The notes: a model not told the origin generated them from the sequence alone. A stretch of 64,000 nt of DNA from Bordetella pertussis 18323 (GCF_000306945.1 NC_018518.1:744001-808000); one strand, 5' to 3'. Positions 44,801 through 53,845 are shown, counted from the stretch's first letter. Program-made: numbers and translations.

Positions 44801-44979
44801 TGCATCAGCTCGGGCGAGGCGCCCGGGTACTGGGTGGTGATGGTGATGGTGGTGTTTTCGGTCAGCGGGTATTGGCGCACCGGCAGCTCGCCGGTGGCGC
44901 GCAGGCCCAGCAGCAGGATCAGGGTGCTGACCACCAGGGCCAGCACCGGGCGGCGCACGAACAGGTCGGTGAATGTCAT
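41866..44979 (-). CDS. RND multidrug efflux permease (HAE1 type)
   Basis: 1,037-aa inner-membrane proton antiporter. The start MTFTDLFVRRPVLALVVSTLILLLG is typical. Membrane segment 4 carries the proton-relay Asp pair in AIGLVVDDAIVVVENVHRHIEEG. Two large periplasmic loops and twelve membrane segments are present, with GAHSRFSLGLVIVVGMLVGTLFTLFVLPTMY at the C-terminus. The sequence is closest in feel to the MdtC/MexF-like group; the drug range cannot be told. It is 12 nt from the fusion-protein gene. Confidence 0.96.
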   Translation of the reverse strand: MTFTDLFVRRPVLALVVSTLILLLGLRATGELPVRQYPLTENTTITITTQYPGASPELMQGFVTQPIAQAVATVENIDYLSSSSTQGRSLITVRMKLNADSNKALTEIMAKVNQVKYRLPQEIYDPVLAKSSGEATSVAYVGFSSKTMPIPALTDYLQRVVLPQLSSIDGVASVDLYGGQTLAMRVWLDPARMAARGISAGEIAQALRDNNVQAAPGQTKGLYVVSNIQVNTDLNSLTDFRDMVVRQVDGAIVRLGDVGTVELGAASYDSSARMDGEKAVYFGLNATPVGNPLTIVERINALLPGIKQNLPPGVEVQVPFELARFINASIDEVRNTLLEAVLIVVAVIFLCLGSLRAVLVPVVTIPLSMLGAAAIMLSLGFSINLLTLLAMVLAIGLVVDDAIVVVENVHRHIEEGKSPVHAALVGAREVAGPVIAMTLTLAAVYAPIGLMGGLTGSLFKEFAFTLAAAVGVSGVIALTLSPVMSSFLLNSRVSEGWMARKAEHFFQRLGDAYGRVLDVSLRHRWVTGLIAVVVLANLPVLYGSAQRELAPAEDQAMILTAAKSPQHANIDYVEKFGQKWDTVMQEIPEQNGRWLINGSDGVANSIGGVNLVTWQARKRSADEIQGDLQNRVNAIEGSNTFAFQLPSLPGSTGGLPVQMVLMSAADYRVVYDAMETLKHAARASGLFMVVDSDLDYNNPVVRVDIDRAKANSLGVTMKAIGDTLAVLVGENYVNRFGMDGRSYDVIPQSPRGMRLTPQSLGQFYVKSASGAQVPLATLVKISMGVEPNRLTQFDQLNSATFQAIPMPGVTMGDAMQFLTEQARLLPPGFSHDWQSDARQYSQEGSALVVTFLFAIIVIYLVLAAQYESLRDPLIILVSVPMSICGALIPLALGMATINIYTQIGLVTLIGLISKHGILMVEFANEMQAHAGLDRRAAMERAARIRLRPILMTTAAMVVGLVPLLFASGAGAHSRFSLGLVIVVGMLVGTLFTLFVLPTMYTLLARDHRAAGQSARARELARLDAQAGAASPAHETAS

Positions 44980-44991
44980 GGTCGGCCCCGA

Positions 44992-46098
44992 TCAATGGCT
45001 GGCCAGCGCCGTGCCGCCGCCGGCGGCCAGCGTGTCCTGGCCGAAGACCTCGACCGCCGCGCCGTTGTGCAGCCGCAGCTGGCCCGAGGTCACGACCCGC
45101 TGTCCGGCCTGCAGCCCCTCGGTCACCACGATGCGGCTGTCCACCCGCTCGGCGGTCTTGAGGAACACTTGCCGCACCGTCGCGGGCCGGACGGTGTCGT
45201 CCACGACGTAGACCGAGTCGCCGTAGGCGCTGTAGCTCACCGCGGTTTCCGGCACGGTGATGACGCCGGGGCGTTCGGGCAGCGCCACGCGGGCATTCAC
45301 GTACATCCCGGGCGCCAGCACGCCGTCGGGATTGGGCAGGGTGGCGCGCACCAGCAGGGTGCGGGCCTGTGCCGACACCTGCGGTTCTATGGTGCTGACC
45401 ACGCCGTCGAATGCCCGGCCCGGATACGCATCCACGCCGACGCTGACGGCCTGGCCGGTCCTGATGTCGCGCAGCGCCTGTTCCGGCAGCGTGATGTCCG
45501 CGTACATGGTGCGCGCGTCGGTCAGCGACACGACCGGTTCGCCGGCGCGCACGAATTGGCCCAGGTCGACCCGGCGCACCCCCAGCACGCCGTCGAAAGG
45601 CGCCTTGACCTGCTTCTGCTCGACCAGGGCCTGCACCCGGCGCACCTCGCCGGCAGCCTGGTCGTAGGCGGCGCGGGCCTGGTCCAGCTGCTCGGCGGTG
45701 GCCGCCTGCTGCGGCACCAGGCGGCGCGTACGTTCCAGCACGCTGCGCGCGTTGCGCAGTTGCGCCTGCAGGCGGGCCAGGTCGCCCTGTTCGGGGGCAT
45801 CGTTCAATTGCGCCAGCACCTGGCCGGCCCGCACTGCCTGGCCCGACTCGAAGGCGATCCGCGCGATGCGCCCGTCCACTTCGGCGGGAATGACCACCTG
45901 GCGGCTGGCCTGCAGCGTGCCGATGCCGGCCAGCGTGACCGGCAGCGGTCCCAGCGCCGCGGGGGCGGCCGCGACCTTGACGGGAGCCATCGTCCAGGCC
46001 GGCGCCGAGCCCGCGTCACGCAGGTACAGCCACGCACCTCCCGCTATTGCCACGGCGGCCACGATGCCGGCCGCCAGCGTCCCTTTCTTGCTTTTCAT
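44992..46098 (-). CDS. RND efflux periplasmic adaptor (membrane fusion protein)
   Basis: 368-aa adaptor linking the RND permease to the outer-membrane duct. N-terminal membrane anchor (KGTLAAGIVAAVAIAGGAWLYL), lipoyl/barrel-sandwich half (VIPAEVDGRIARIAFESGQAVRAGQVLAQLND), a coiled-coil hairpin at about residues 105-165, second half (VKAPFDGVLGVRRVDLGQFVRAGEP), and beta-barrel (VSVGVDAYPGRAFDGVV). First gene of the minus-strand operon; a near-perfect 30-bp palindrome ends only about 10 bp upstream of its ATG. Confidence 0.95.
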   Translation of the reverse strand: MKSKKGTLAAGIVAAVAIAGGAWLYLRDAGSAPAWTMAPVKVAAAPAALGPLPVTLAGIGTLQASRQVVIPAEVDGRIARIAFESGQAVRAGQVLAQLNDAPEQGDLARLQAQLRNARSVLERTRRLVPQQAATAEQLDQARAAYDQAAGEVRRVQALVEQKQVKAPFDGVLGVRRVDLGQFVRAGEPVVSLTDARTMYADITLPEQALRDIRTGQAVSVGVDAYPGRAFDGVVSTIEPQVSAQARTLLVRATLPNPDGVLAPGMYVNARVALPERPGVITVPETAVSYSAYGDSVYVVDDTVRPATVRQVFLKTAERVDSRIVVTEGLQAGQRVVTSGQLRLHNGAAVEVFGQDTLAAGGGTALASH

Positions 46099-46107
46099 GA
46101 CGCAACC

Positions 46108-46137
46108 TAATTATCAAAGAATATTCTTGGATAATTA
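46108..46137. promoter_or_regulatory. Near-perfect 30-bp palindrome, operator of the RND operon
   Basis: The half-sites TAATTATCaAAGAAT and ATTCTTgGATAATTA are complementary at 14 of 15 positions. The site is AT-rich in a GC-rich genome. On the minus strand, TTGACG (46159-46154) is followed after 16-17 nt by a -10-like AATTAT that falls within the palindrome, so a bound protein would block transcription. It lies 124 bp from the HxlR gene stop. Confidence 0.7.
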
Positions 46138-46221
46138 GTCAAAGCGAGATTACCGTCAAGAAATTAAAGATAATCCGACAGACCTTGTGGGGTTATTGCG
46201 GGATTGGGTTTTGGGGGAGAT

Positions 46222-46890
<669 letters not shown>

Positions 46891-47013
46891 GCCTGTGCCG
46901 CCGGGCTTGCCTGCCCGCCAGTATGCGGTTCCAAAATAGGACCATTGACTCCGCTATCAGGAGTATTGCGCCGATATTACCAGTCCGGCGCGCGAGGCGG
47001 CGCCACACCTAGG

Positions 47014-48056
47014 TGTGAAGATTCAATAGGTTGTATGCATGGTTCATCCGAACCGGATTTGAGAAACTGGAAATCGCCGATCCCCCAGTTCACTCAAGGA
47101 GCCCGGCCGGATGAACACCCATAAGCATGCCCGATTGACCTTCCTACGTCGACTCGAAATGGTCCAGCAATTGATCGCCCATCAAGTTTGTGTGCCTGAA
47201 GCGGCCCGCGCCTATGGGGTCACCGCGCCGACTGTGCGCAAATGGCTGGGCCGCTTCCTGGCTCAGGGCCAGGCGGGCTTGGCCGATGCGTCCTCGCGCC
47301 CGACGGTCTCGCCCCGAGCGATTGCGCCGGCCAAGGCGCTGGCTATCGTGGAGCTGCGCCGCAAGCGGCTGACCCAAGCGCGCATCGCCCAGGCGCTGGG
47401 CGTGTCAGCCAGCACCGTCAGCCGCGTCCTGGCCCGCGCCGGTCTGTCGCACCTGGCCGACCTGGAGCCGGCCGAGCCGGTGGTGCGCTACGAGCATCAG
47501 GCCCCCGGCGATCTGCTGCACATCGACATCAAGAAGCTGGGACGTATCCAGCGCCCTGGCCACCGGGTCACGGGCAACCGACGCGATACCGTTGAGGGGG
47601 CCGGCTGGGACTTCGTCTTCGTGGCCATCGATGACCACGCCCGCGTGGCCTTCACCGACATCCACCCCGACGAGCGCTTCCCCAGCGCCGTCCAGTTCCT
47701 CAAGGACGCAGTGGCCTACTACCAGCGCCTGGGCGTGACCATCCAGCGCTTGCTCACCGACAATGGCTCGGCCTTTCGCAGCCGCGCCTTCGCCGCGCTG
47801 TGCCATGAGCTGGGCATCAAGCACCGCTTTACCCGACCTTACCGCCCACAGACCAATGGCAAGGCCGAACGCTTCATCCAGTCGGCCTTGCGTGAGTGGG
47901 CTTACGCTCACACCTACCAGAACTCCCAACACCGAGCCGATGCCATGAAATCCTGGCTACACCACTACAACTGGCATCGACCCCACCAAGGCATCGGGCG
48001 CGCTGTACCCATCTCCAGACTCAACCTGGACGAATACAACCTATTGACAGTTCACA
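47014..48056 (+). mobile_element. IS481, copy 2
   Basis: 1,043 bp, opposite in orientation to copies 1 and 3. The flanks are CCTAGG on both sides (47008-47013 and 48057-48062), a perfect 6-bp NCTAGN duplication, so this copy probably still sits at its original insertion site. It lies between the HxlR gene and the second BCCT transporter gene. Confidence 0.97.
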
Positions 48057-48061
48057 CCTAG
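47111..48061 (+). CDS. IS481 transposase
   Basis: 316 aa, identical in sequence to the copy 1 product as far as I can see, with the same HTH region and DDE core (LLHIDIKKLG, LLTDNGSAF, NGKAERF). The stop TAG at 48059-48061 lies outside the element in the duplicated CTAG, and the final Thr codon spans the element end. Confidence 0.97.
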   Translation: MNTHKHARLTFLRRLEMVQQLIAHQVCVPEAARAYGVTAPTVRKWLGRFLAQGQAGLADASSRPTVSPRAIAPAKALAIVELRRKRLTQARIAQALGVSASTVSRVLARAGLSHLADLEPAEPVVRYEHQAPGDLLHIDIKKLGRIQRPGHRVTGNRRDTVEGAGWDFVFVAIDDHARVAFTDIHPDERFPSAVQFLKDAVAYYQRLGVTIQRLLTDNGSAFRSRAFAALCHELGIKHRFTRPYRPQTNGKAERFIQSALREWAYAHTYQNSQHRADAMKSWLHHYNWHRPHQGIGRAVPISRLNLDEYNLLTVHT

Positions 48062-48143
48062 GCAGGTCCGGTGCCGTGTGTTAGTAATAGGGCCGGTACG
48101 GGGCTGCGAGGGCAGCCGATGACCATCGACCAGAGGCGCGCGC

Positions 48144-50102
48144 ATGCAAAACGAACTCAAGCCGACCATCAACAAGCCGGTGTTCCTGACCTCGGCGCTG
48201 TTCATCCTGCTGCTGGTCGTCTTCACGATCGCCGCTCCGGCCACCGCCCAGGACTTCTTCAACGTGATCCAGGCCTGGATCCTGGGCAACGCCAGCTGGT
48301 TCTACATCCTGACCGTGGCCATCATCCTGCTGGCGGTCATCTTCGTGGCGGTCAGCCGCTACGGCAATATCAAGCTGGGGCCGGACCACAGCGAGCCCGA
48401 CTACCGCGATATCACCTGGTTCGCCATGCTGTTCTCGACCGGCATGGGGATCGGCCTGATGTTCTTCGGCGTGGCCGAGCCGGTCATGCACTTCATCGAT
48501 CCTCCGGTGGGCGAGGGCGGCACCGCGCTGGCGGCGCGCGAGGCCATGAAGATCACTTTCTTCCACTGGGGCCTGCACGCCTGGGCCATCTATGCCAGCG
48601 TGGCGCTGGTCCTGGCCTTCTTCTGTTTTCGCCATGGCCTGCCGCTGACCCTGCGCTCGGCCCTCTATCCCCTGATCGGCGAGCGCATCTACGGCCCGAT
48701 CGGCCATGCCGTCGACATCTTCGCCATCATCGGCACGGTGTTCGGCGTGGCGACGTCGCTGGGCCTGGGGGTGGCGCAGATCAACAGCGGCCTGAACCAC
48801 CTGTTCGGCGTGCCGGTCGGCATACCGACGCAGATCATTCTCATCGTCATCAGCTGCGGGCTGGCCACGATTTCGGTGGCCAGCGGGCTGGACCGGGGCA
48901 TCCGCATCCTGTCGGAGACCAATCTGCTGCTGGCGGTGGTGCTGCTGCTGTTCGTGCTGGTGCTGGGGCCCACGGTGTTCCTGCTGCAGACCTTCGTGCA
49001 GAATACCGGCGCGTACCTCTCGGATATCGTCAACAAGACCTTCAACCTCTATGCCTATGAGCCGACCGACTGGATCGGCGGCTGGACCTTGTTCTACTGG
49101 GGCTGGTGGATTGCGTGGTCGCCCTTCGTGGGCCTGTTCATCGCGCGGATCTCGCGCGGGCGCACCATCCGCCAGTTCGTGGGCGGGGTATTGCTGGTTC
49201 CCGCCGGTTTCACCCTGTTCTGGATGACGGTGTTCGGCGATGCCGCCATCCACGCCATCCTGGTCGAAGGCATGGGCAGCCTCGCCGAGACCGTCAAGGC
49301 CGACAGTTCGCTGGCCTTGTTCGCCTTCCTGGAGCACCTGCCCTGGGGAAGCGTGACGTCCGTCGTGGCGATCGTGATGGTGGTGGTGTTCTTCGTGACC
49401 TCGGCCGATTCGGGCGCGCTGGTGGTGGACCAGCTGGCGTCAGGCGGCGCCGAGAGCACGCCGGTCTGGCAGCGCATCTTCTGGTCCACCCTGATGGGCG
49501 TGGTCGCCATCGCGCTGCTGCTGGCCGACGGCCTGCAGGCGCTGCAGACGGCCACCATCGCCAGCGCGCTGCCGTTTTCGATCATTCTGCTGCTGGCCTT
49601 GTGGGGGTTGTTCAAGGCGCTCAGGCTGGACGCCACCAAGCGCAGCCTGCTTCATCGCACCATCACGCGCACCCAGCCGGTGCGCGGCCAGAACTGGGAG
49701 CACCGCCTGCGCAACATCGTGATGATGCCGCGCCGCGCGCATGTGCTGCGCTTCATTTCGGACGTGGTGCGTCCCGCCATGGACGACGTGGCCGAAGCCT
49801 TGCGCAAGGAGGCCTACGAGGCCCAGGTGGTCGATGGCGAGGAGGGCGAGGTCAGGCTGGAGGTGTCGCATGGCGTCTACCTGGACTTCTCCTATGCCGT
49901 CTACCCGCGCTCCGAGGTGCGCCCCAGCCTGACGCCCCAGGAGGCCAACGACGAAGAGGAGCGCCGCTACTTCCGCGCCGAAGTGCACTTGCGCGAGGGG
50001 GGACAGGACTACGACATCATGGGTTGGACGCGTGACGAGGTGATCGGCGACATCCTCGACCAGTACGAGCGCCACCGCCACTATCTGCACGTGGTGCATT
50101 GA
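48144..50102 (+). CDS. BCCT family betaine/choline transporter
   Basis: 652-aa compatible-solute importer with twelve membrane segments. The glycine motif reads FSTGMGIGLMFFGVAEPV, as in sodium-coupled BetP/OpuD transporters, unlike the BetT-type at 13237. The signature WTLFYWGWWIAWSPFVGLF and ARISRGRTIRQF are present. A C-terminal cytosolic domain of about 150 residues (ending YDIMGWTRDEVIGDILDQYERH) may sense osmotic state. Two different BCCT genes in one window suggest separate roles, for example choline and glycine betaine. IS481 copy 2 lies 80 bp upstream and may have separated it from its promoter. Confidence 0.92.
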   Translation: MQNELKPTINKPVFLTSALFILLLVVFTIAAPATAQDFFNVIQAWILGNASWFYILTVAIILLAVIFVAVSRYGNIKLGPDHSEPDYRDITWFAMLFSTGMGIGLMFFGVAEPVMHFIDPPVGEGGTALAAREAMKITFFHWGLHAWAIYASVALVLAFFCFRHGLPLTLRSALYPLIGERIYGPIGHAVDIFAIIGTVFGVATSLGLGVAQINSGLNHLFGVPVGIPTQIILIVISCGLATISVASGLDRGIRILSETNLLLAVVLLLFVLVLGPTVFLLQTFVQNTGAYLSDIVNKTFNLYAYEPTDWIGGWTLFYWGWWIAWSPFVGLFIARISRGRTIRQFVGGVLLVPAGFTLFWMTVFGDAAIHAILVEGMGSLAETVKADSSLALFAFLEHLPWGSVTSVVAIVMVVVFFVTSADSGALVVDQLASGGAESTPVWQRIFWSTLMGVVAIALLLADGLQALQTATIASALPFSIILLLALWGLFKALRLDATKRSLLHRTITRTQPVRGQNWEHRLRNIVMMPRRAHVLRFISDVVRPAMDDVAEALRKEAYEAQVVDGEEGEVRLEVSHGVYLDFSYAVYPRSEVRPSLTPQEANDEEERRYFRAEVHLREGGQDYDIMGWTRDEVIGDILDQYERHRHYLHVVH

Positions 50103-50129
50103 CGCCCGCGCGGCTCCTACAATCGCCGC

Positions 50130-50831
50130 ATGACGCTCAAGCAACTCGAAGCCTTCTACTGGGCCGCCACCTGCGCCAGTTTCGCGGTGGCGGCCGATCG
50201 CCTGCACCTGTCGCTGTCGTCGCTGTCCAAGCGGATCGCCGAACTCGAGTCGGCGCTGGGCCTGGACCTGTTCGACCGCAGCGGCCATCGCGCGGTCCTG
50301 ACGGCCGCCGGCGAACGGCTGCTGCCGCAGGCGCGCGACTTGCTCGCCAGCGCCGATCGCATCCGCGCCAGCCTGCGCGCCGAGCCCGAGCTGGGCGTGC
50401 GCTGCCGTTTCGGCGTGGGCGAACTCAGCGCGCTCACCTGGCTGCCCAGGCTGATCGGACGCGTGCGCGGCCGCTATCCGGGGCTGGCGCTCGAACCCTA
50501 TGTGGATGTCGGCCAGGTGCTCAAGCGCAAGGTTGCCGAAGGCGAGCTCGATTTCGCCGTCGTGGCCGGCGCCTCCTCGCACAGCGCCATCGCGTCCGCG
50601 CCGGTGGGGCAGGCGCATTTCGCGTGGGTGGCCGCGCCGTCGGTGGCCGGGGCGGCCCAAAGCCTGACGCCGCAACTGCTGGCCGGCACCGCGCTGGTTT
50701 CGCTGCCCGACGGGGCGGGCACCACGCGCCTGCTCGATCCCTGGCTGGCCGGCGGCGCGCCGGCCGGTCCGCGCCTTGCCGGCTGCCCTGAGCGCGCCTT
50801 GCGGGGCACGCCGCGCCTGCGCTATCTTTGA
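50130..50831 (+). pseudogene. LysR family regulator, C-terminally truncated
   Basis: 233 aa against a usual 290-310. The N-terminal HTH is intact (LKQLEAFYWAATCASFAVAADRLHLSLSSLSKRIAELESALG) and the effector domain starts normally (LGVRCRFGVGELSALTWLPRLI), but from about residue 205 the sequence turns into GGAPAGPRLAGCPERALRGTPRLRYL with no LysR features. No continuation is seen in the other frames before the next gene at 50836. A deletion joining the middle of this gene to the region upstream of the DAG kinase gene is the simplest explanation. Residual DNA-binding function is possible. Confidence 0.7.
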
Positions 50832-50835
50832 TCGC

Positions 50836-51795
50836 ATGACCCAACCCCTACGCGGCGGCCTGAGCGGGCGCGAGCCCCTTTTCATCGTCTTGAACACCGG
50901 CTCCGGACGCGATGACGCGCCCGCCGCGCAGGCCGCCATCGTGCATGTGCTGCAAGCCGCCTCGCGCGCGCACACGCTGATGCCGGTCAGCGACGCCACG
51001 GCGCTGCCGGGCGTGGCGCGCCAGGCTGTCGAACGCGCGTGCGCCGAAGGGGGCATCGTCGTGGCCGCCGGCGGCGACGGTACGCTCAATGCCGTGGCGC
51101 GCGCCGTACTGGGCTCGGGCGTGCCGTTCGGCATCCTGCCGCAAGGCACCTTCAATTTCTTCGGGCGCGCGCACGGCATCCCGCAGGATGCGCACGCCGC
51201 GACCCGCTGCCTGTTCGACGCCCGCATCGAGCCCGTGCAGGTCGGCTTGCTCAACGACCGCCTGTTCCTGGTGAACGCCAGCCTCGGCCTGTACCCGCAA
51301 TTGCTGGAAGACCGCGAGGCGTACAAGCAGCGCTATGGGCGCAGCCGCATGGTGGCGCTGTGGTCGGGCCTGGTGACCCTGCTGCGGGCGCCGCCGCAAC
51401 TGACGCTGCAACTGGAGCATGGCGGCCAGGCGCGCACGCTGCGCACGCCCACGCTGGTGGTGGGCAACAACGCGCTGCAGCTCGAGCGCCTGGGCATCGC
51501 CGAGGCGGCGGCGCTGCAGCAGGGGCAATTGGTCGCGATGTCGGTGCGCCCGGTGGGCACCCTGGCGCTTTACGGCCTGCTGCTCAGCGGCTTGTTCAGC
51601 CGCCTGGGCGAGGCCGACAAGGTCGTCAGCTTCGGCTTTGATCGCCTGACCGTCCGCGTGCGCGGGCGGCGGCGCGTCAAGGTGGCCATGGATGGCGAAA
51701 TCTCCTGGTTGCCGACGCCACTGCAATTCCAGGTCTCGCCCGAGCCGCTGCGCCTGCTGGTGCCGTCGCCTGGCCAGCGGCTGGAGGCGGCATGA
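50836..51795 (+). CDS. Diacylglycerol/lipid kinase family protein
   Basis: 319 aa of the DAGK catalytic fold. The N-terminus FIVLNTGSG holds the first phosphate-binding strand, then VVAAGGDGTLNAVARAVLGSG (the GGDGT signature) and FGILPQGTFNFFGRAHGIP. The C-terminal lobe ends in VRVRGRRRVKVAMDGE, typical of the lipid-kinase family. It would phosphorylate a lipid such as diacylglycerol on the cytosolic membrane face. Its stop overlaps the phosphoesterase start (ATGA), and a PAP2 gene follows, suggesting a lipid-phosphate module. Confidence 0.88.
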   Translation: MTQPLRGGLSGREPLFIVLNTGSGRDDAPAAQAAIVHVLQAASRAHTLMPVSDATALPGVARQAVERACAEGGIVVAAGGDGTLNAVARAVLGSGVPFGILPQGTFNFFGRAHGIPQDAHAATRCLFDARIEPVQVGLLNDRLFLVNASLGLYPQLLEDREAYKQRYGRSRMVALWSGLVTLLRAPPQLTLQLEHGGQARTLRTPTLVVGNNALQLERLGIAEAAALQQGQLVAMSVRPVGTLALYGLLLSGLFSRLGEADKVVSFGFDRLTVRVRGRRRVKVAMDGEISWLPTPLQFQVSPEPLRLLVPSPGQRLEAA

Positions 51796-52607
51796 TGCGC
51801 GTGCTGCATATTTCGGATACCCACTTCGGCACCGAGCGCGAGCCGGTGGTGCATGCCTTGCATGCGCTGGCCGATACGCTGCGCCCCGACCTGGTGGTAT
51901 TGGGCGGCGACATCACACAGCGGGCCCGGCGCGGCCAGTTCGCCGCGGCGCGGCGCTTCATCCAGGCCCTGCAGCGGCCGGTGCTGGCGGTGCCGGGCAA
52001 CCACGACATTCCGCTGTTCAACCTGGCCGCGCGCCTGTTCGATCCCTATGGCAATTACCGGCGCGCCCTGGGCGCGGTGCTCGAGCCCGTCTACGAGGAC
52101 GACCGCCTGCTGGCCATCGGCGTCAACAGCACGCGCGCGGCGCGTCGCAAGAACGGCGAGGTGTCGCGTACGCAGGCGCAGCGGGTGGCGCAGCGCCTGC
52201 GTGACGCGCGTCCCGGCCAGCTGCGGGTGGTGGCGCTGCATCACCCGGTGCACGCCATGGTCGAGAGCGACCAGCGCAATCTGCTCATCGGGCGCGAGTT
52301 CGCCGTGCCTGCCTGGGTCGACGCGGGTGTCGACCTGATACTGGGCGGGCATATACATTTGCCGTACGTGGCGCCGCTGCATGGCAAGGCCGGCGAAGCC
52401 GGCCGGCGCGCCTGGACGGTGCAGGCGGGCACGGCGGTTTCGCGGCGCGTGCGGGGCAGGGTGCCCAACTCCGTCAACCTGATCGATTACGCGGCGCAAG
52501 CCGACAGCCCGGCCTGTACGGTGCAGCGCTGGGATTTCCAGACGGACAGCGGCGCGTTCGTCCTCTTCGGGCAGCAGGTGCTGGCCCTGAATCGCGCGCG
52601 CGGATGA
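51792..52607 (+). CDS. Calcineurin-like metallophosphoesterase
   Basis: 271 aa with all five motifs: VLHISDTHFG, VLGGDITQR, VPGNHDIPLF, VALHHPVHAM and LGGHIHLPY, which bind two metal ions. It has no signal peptide, so it is cytosolic. The set resembles the UDP-diacylglucosamine/cAMP phosphodiesterase-like group, but no substrate can be fixed. It is translationally coupled to the lipid kinase gene upstream and separated by 64 nt from the PAP2 gene, so a phospholipid or lipid A intermediate is a reasonable guess. Confidence 0.9.
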   Translation: MMRVLHISDTHFGTEREPVVHALHALADTLRPDLVVLGGDITQRARRGQFAAARRFIQALQRPVLAVPGNHDIPLFNLAARLFDPYGNYRRALGAVLEPVYEDDRLLAIGVNSTRAARRKNGEVSRTQAQRVAQRLRDARPGQLRVVALHHPVHAMVESDQRNLLIGREFAVPAWVDAGVDLILGGHIHLPYVAPLHGKAGEAGRRAWTVQAGTAVSRRVRGRVPNSVNLIDYAAQADSPACTVQRWDFQTDSGAFVLFGQQVLALNRARG

Positions 52608-52671
52608 CGCGCGCCGCGGCGCGATGCCGCTGTTCGTGAACCTTTTGGCCGACGTTTCGTCTATTGACCCC

Positions 52672-53427
52672 ATGGAATCCTACGCAGTCTGGATTGCTGC
52701 CCACCCCATCATCATCTTCGTCGCCGCGCCGGTCCTGGCCGCGGCAGGCGCGCTGTTGCTGTGGCAACTGGTCGCCGGCCTGCCCGCGGGCCGCCGCCGC
52801 ACCATGGTCTTCGCCGTGCTGGCGCTGGTGGCGGTGGGGGTGTTCGGCGCGCTGGCCGCCTCGGTCGAGCACCAGGGCGGCATGGTCGCGTTCGACCAGG
52901 CGCTGGCGCGCGCGCTGGGGCTGTCCATGCCGGCCGCGTTGCTGTGGGTGCTGTCCTGGTTCACGCATCTGGGCGATCGAACCTTGCTGACCCTGGTGGC
53001 GGTGGGCATGACGCTGACGCTGCTGTGGCGGCGGCGCTGGGTGCTGGCCGGCGCCTGCGTGGCCGCGACGGGGGGCGCGGGCGCGCTGAACTGGCTGCTC
53101 AAGCGCGCGTTCCAGCGGGTGCGCCCGGACCATCTCCACGGCTACACGCTGGCCGACGGCTGGAGCTTCCCGAGCGGGCATGCCTCCGCCTCCATGGCCG
53201 TCTATGGCATTGCCTGCTACCTGATGTTGCGCACCTTGCCGGCGCGCTGGCGTTCGTCCGCGTTGGCCGGCGTGGCGGCCCTGATCGTCGCGATCGGGGT
53301 CAGCCGCGTGCTGCTGCAGGTGCACTTCCTGAGCGATGTGGTGGCGGGGTTCGCCATTACCGCCGCCTGGCTGGCCCTGTGCGTGGCCGTCACCGAATGG
53401 GCGCTGCGCGTCAACGCGCGAGCATGA
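52672..53427 (+). CDS. PAP2 family membrane phosphatase
   Basis: 251 aa, about six membrane segments. The three phosphatase motifs are KRAFQRVRP, PSGHAS and SRVLLQVHFLSDVVAG, with the catalytic His pair in the second and third. Active sites of such proteins face the periplasm, so it would dephosphorylate undecaprenyl-PP, phosphatidic acid or similar lipids. The start at MESYAVW is preferred; an in-frame ATG at 52624 is possible and neither has a good ribosome site. The 3' end overlaps the convergent NAD-binding gene by 17 nt. Confidence 0.9.
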   Translation: MESYAVWIAAHPIIIFVAAPVLAAAGALLLWQLVAGLPAGRRRTMVFAVLALVAVGVFGALAASVEHQGGMVAFDQALARALGLSMPAALLWVLSWFTHLGDRTLLTLVAVGMTLTLLWRRRWVLAGACVAATGGAGALNWLLKRAFQRVRPDHLHGYTLADGWSFPSGHASASMAVYGIACYLMLRTLPARWRSSALAGVAALIVAIGVSRVLLQVHFLSDVVAGFAITAAWLALCVAVTEWALRVNARA

Positions 53428-53845
53428 GCCGCAGCAGCGCTTGCGGTCCGGCGCGCTCGCCGGCCACCTCGCGCGGGTCGGCGTGGCGGTAGTCCGCGCC
53501 CGCTTCCGAGACCGCGGCGCCCAGCGCCCGGACCCAGTCCGGCGGGCTCGGGCACAGGTCCAGTACCCGCTTGCCCTGCAGGTCCACGCCCACCTTGCCG
53601 TCGCTGAACCGCTCCAGGGTGCGGTCGATTTCCCGTTCATCGGTAAGCGCCAGCACGATCACGGCCGACTCGCGCAATGCCTCGGCGGCGCTGGCGGCCA
53701 GCGTGGCCTGGCCGCGAAATGGTTCGCAGCGCAGCGGCTGGCGGTCATAGAGCGTCAACGAGACATCCGGGGCGGCGTGCAGCAGCGCATGGGCCGCCTG
53801 GCTGCCGGTGGCCCCCAACCCGATGATGGTGATCTCGCGCGTCAT
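53411..53845 (-). CDS. NAD(P)-binding Rossmann protein, N-terminal domain only
   Basis: 144 aa. MTREITIIGLGATGSQAAHALLHA is a clear dinucleotide-binding motif, followed by the beta strands LTLYDR and SAVIVLALTD of 6-phosphogluconate/3-hydroxyisobutyrate dehydrogenase-like proteins and VLDLCPSP. The helical C-terminal catalytic domain of those enzymes (about 150 aa) is missing, so this may be a remnant. ATGA overlap with the thioesterase gene upstream implies co-expression. No function is proposed. Confidence 0.65.
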   Translation of the reverse strand: MTREITIIGLGATGSQAAHALLHAAPDVSLTLYDRQPLRCEPFRGQATLAASAAEALRESAVIVLALTDEREIDRTLERFSDGKVGVDLQGKRVLDLCPSPPDWVRALGAAVSEAGADYRHADPREVAGERAGPQALLRLMLAR

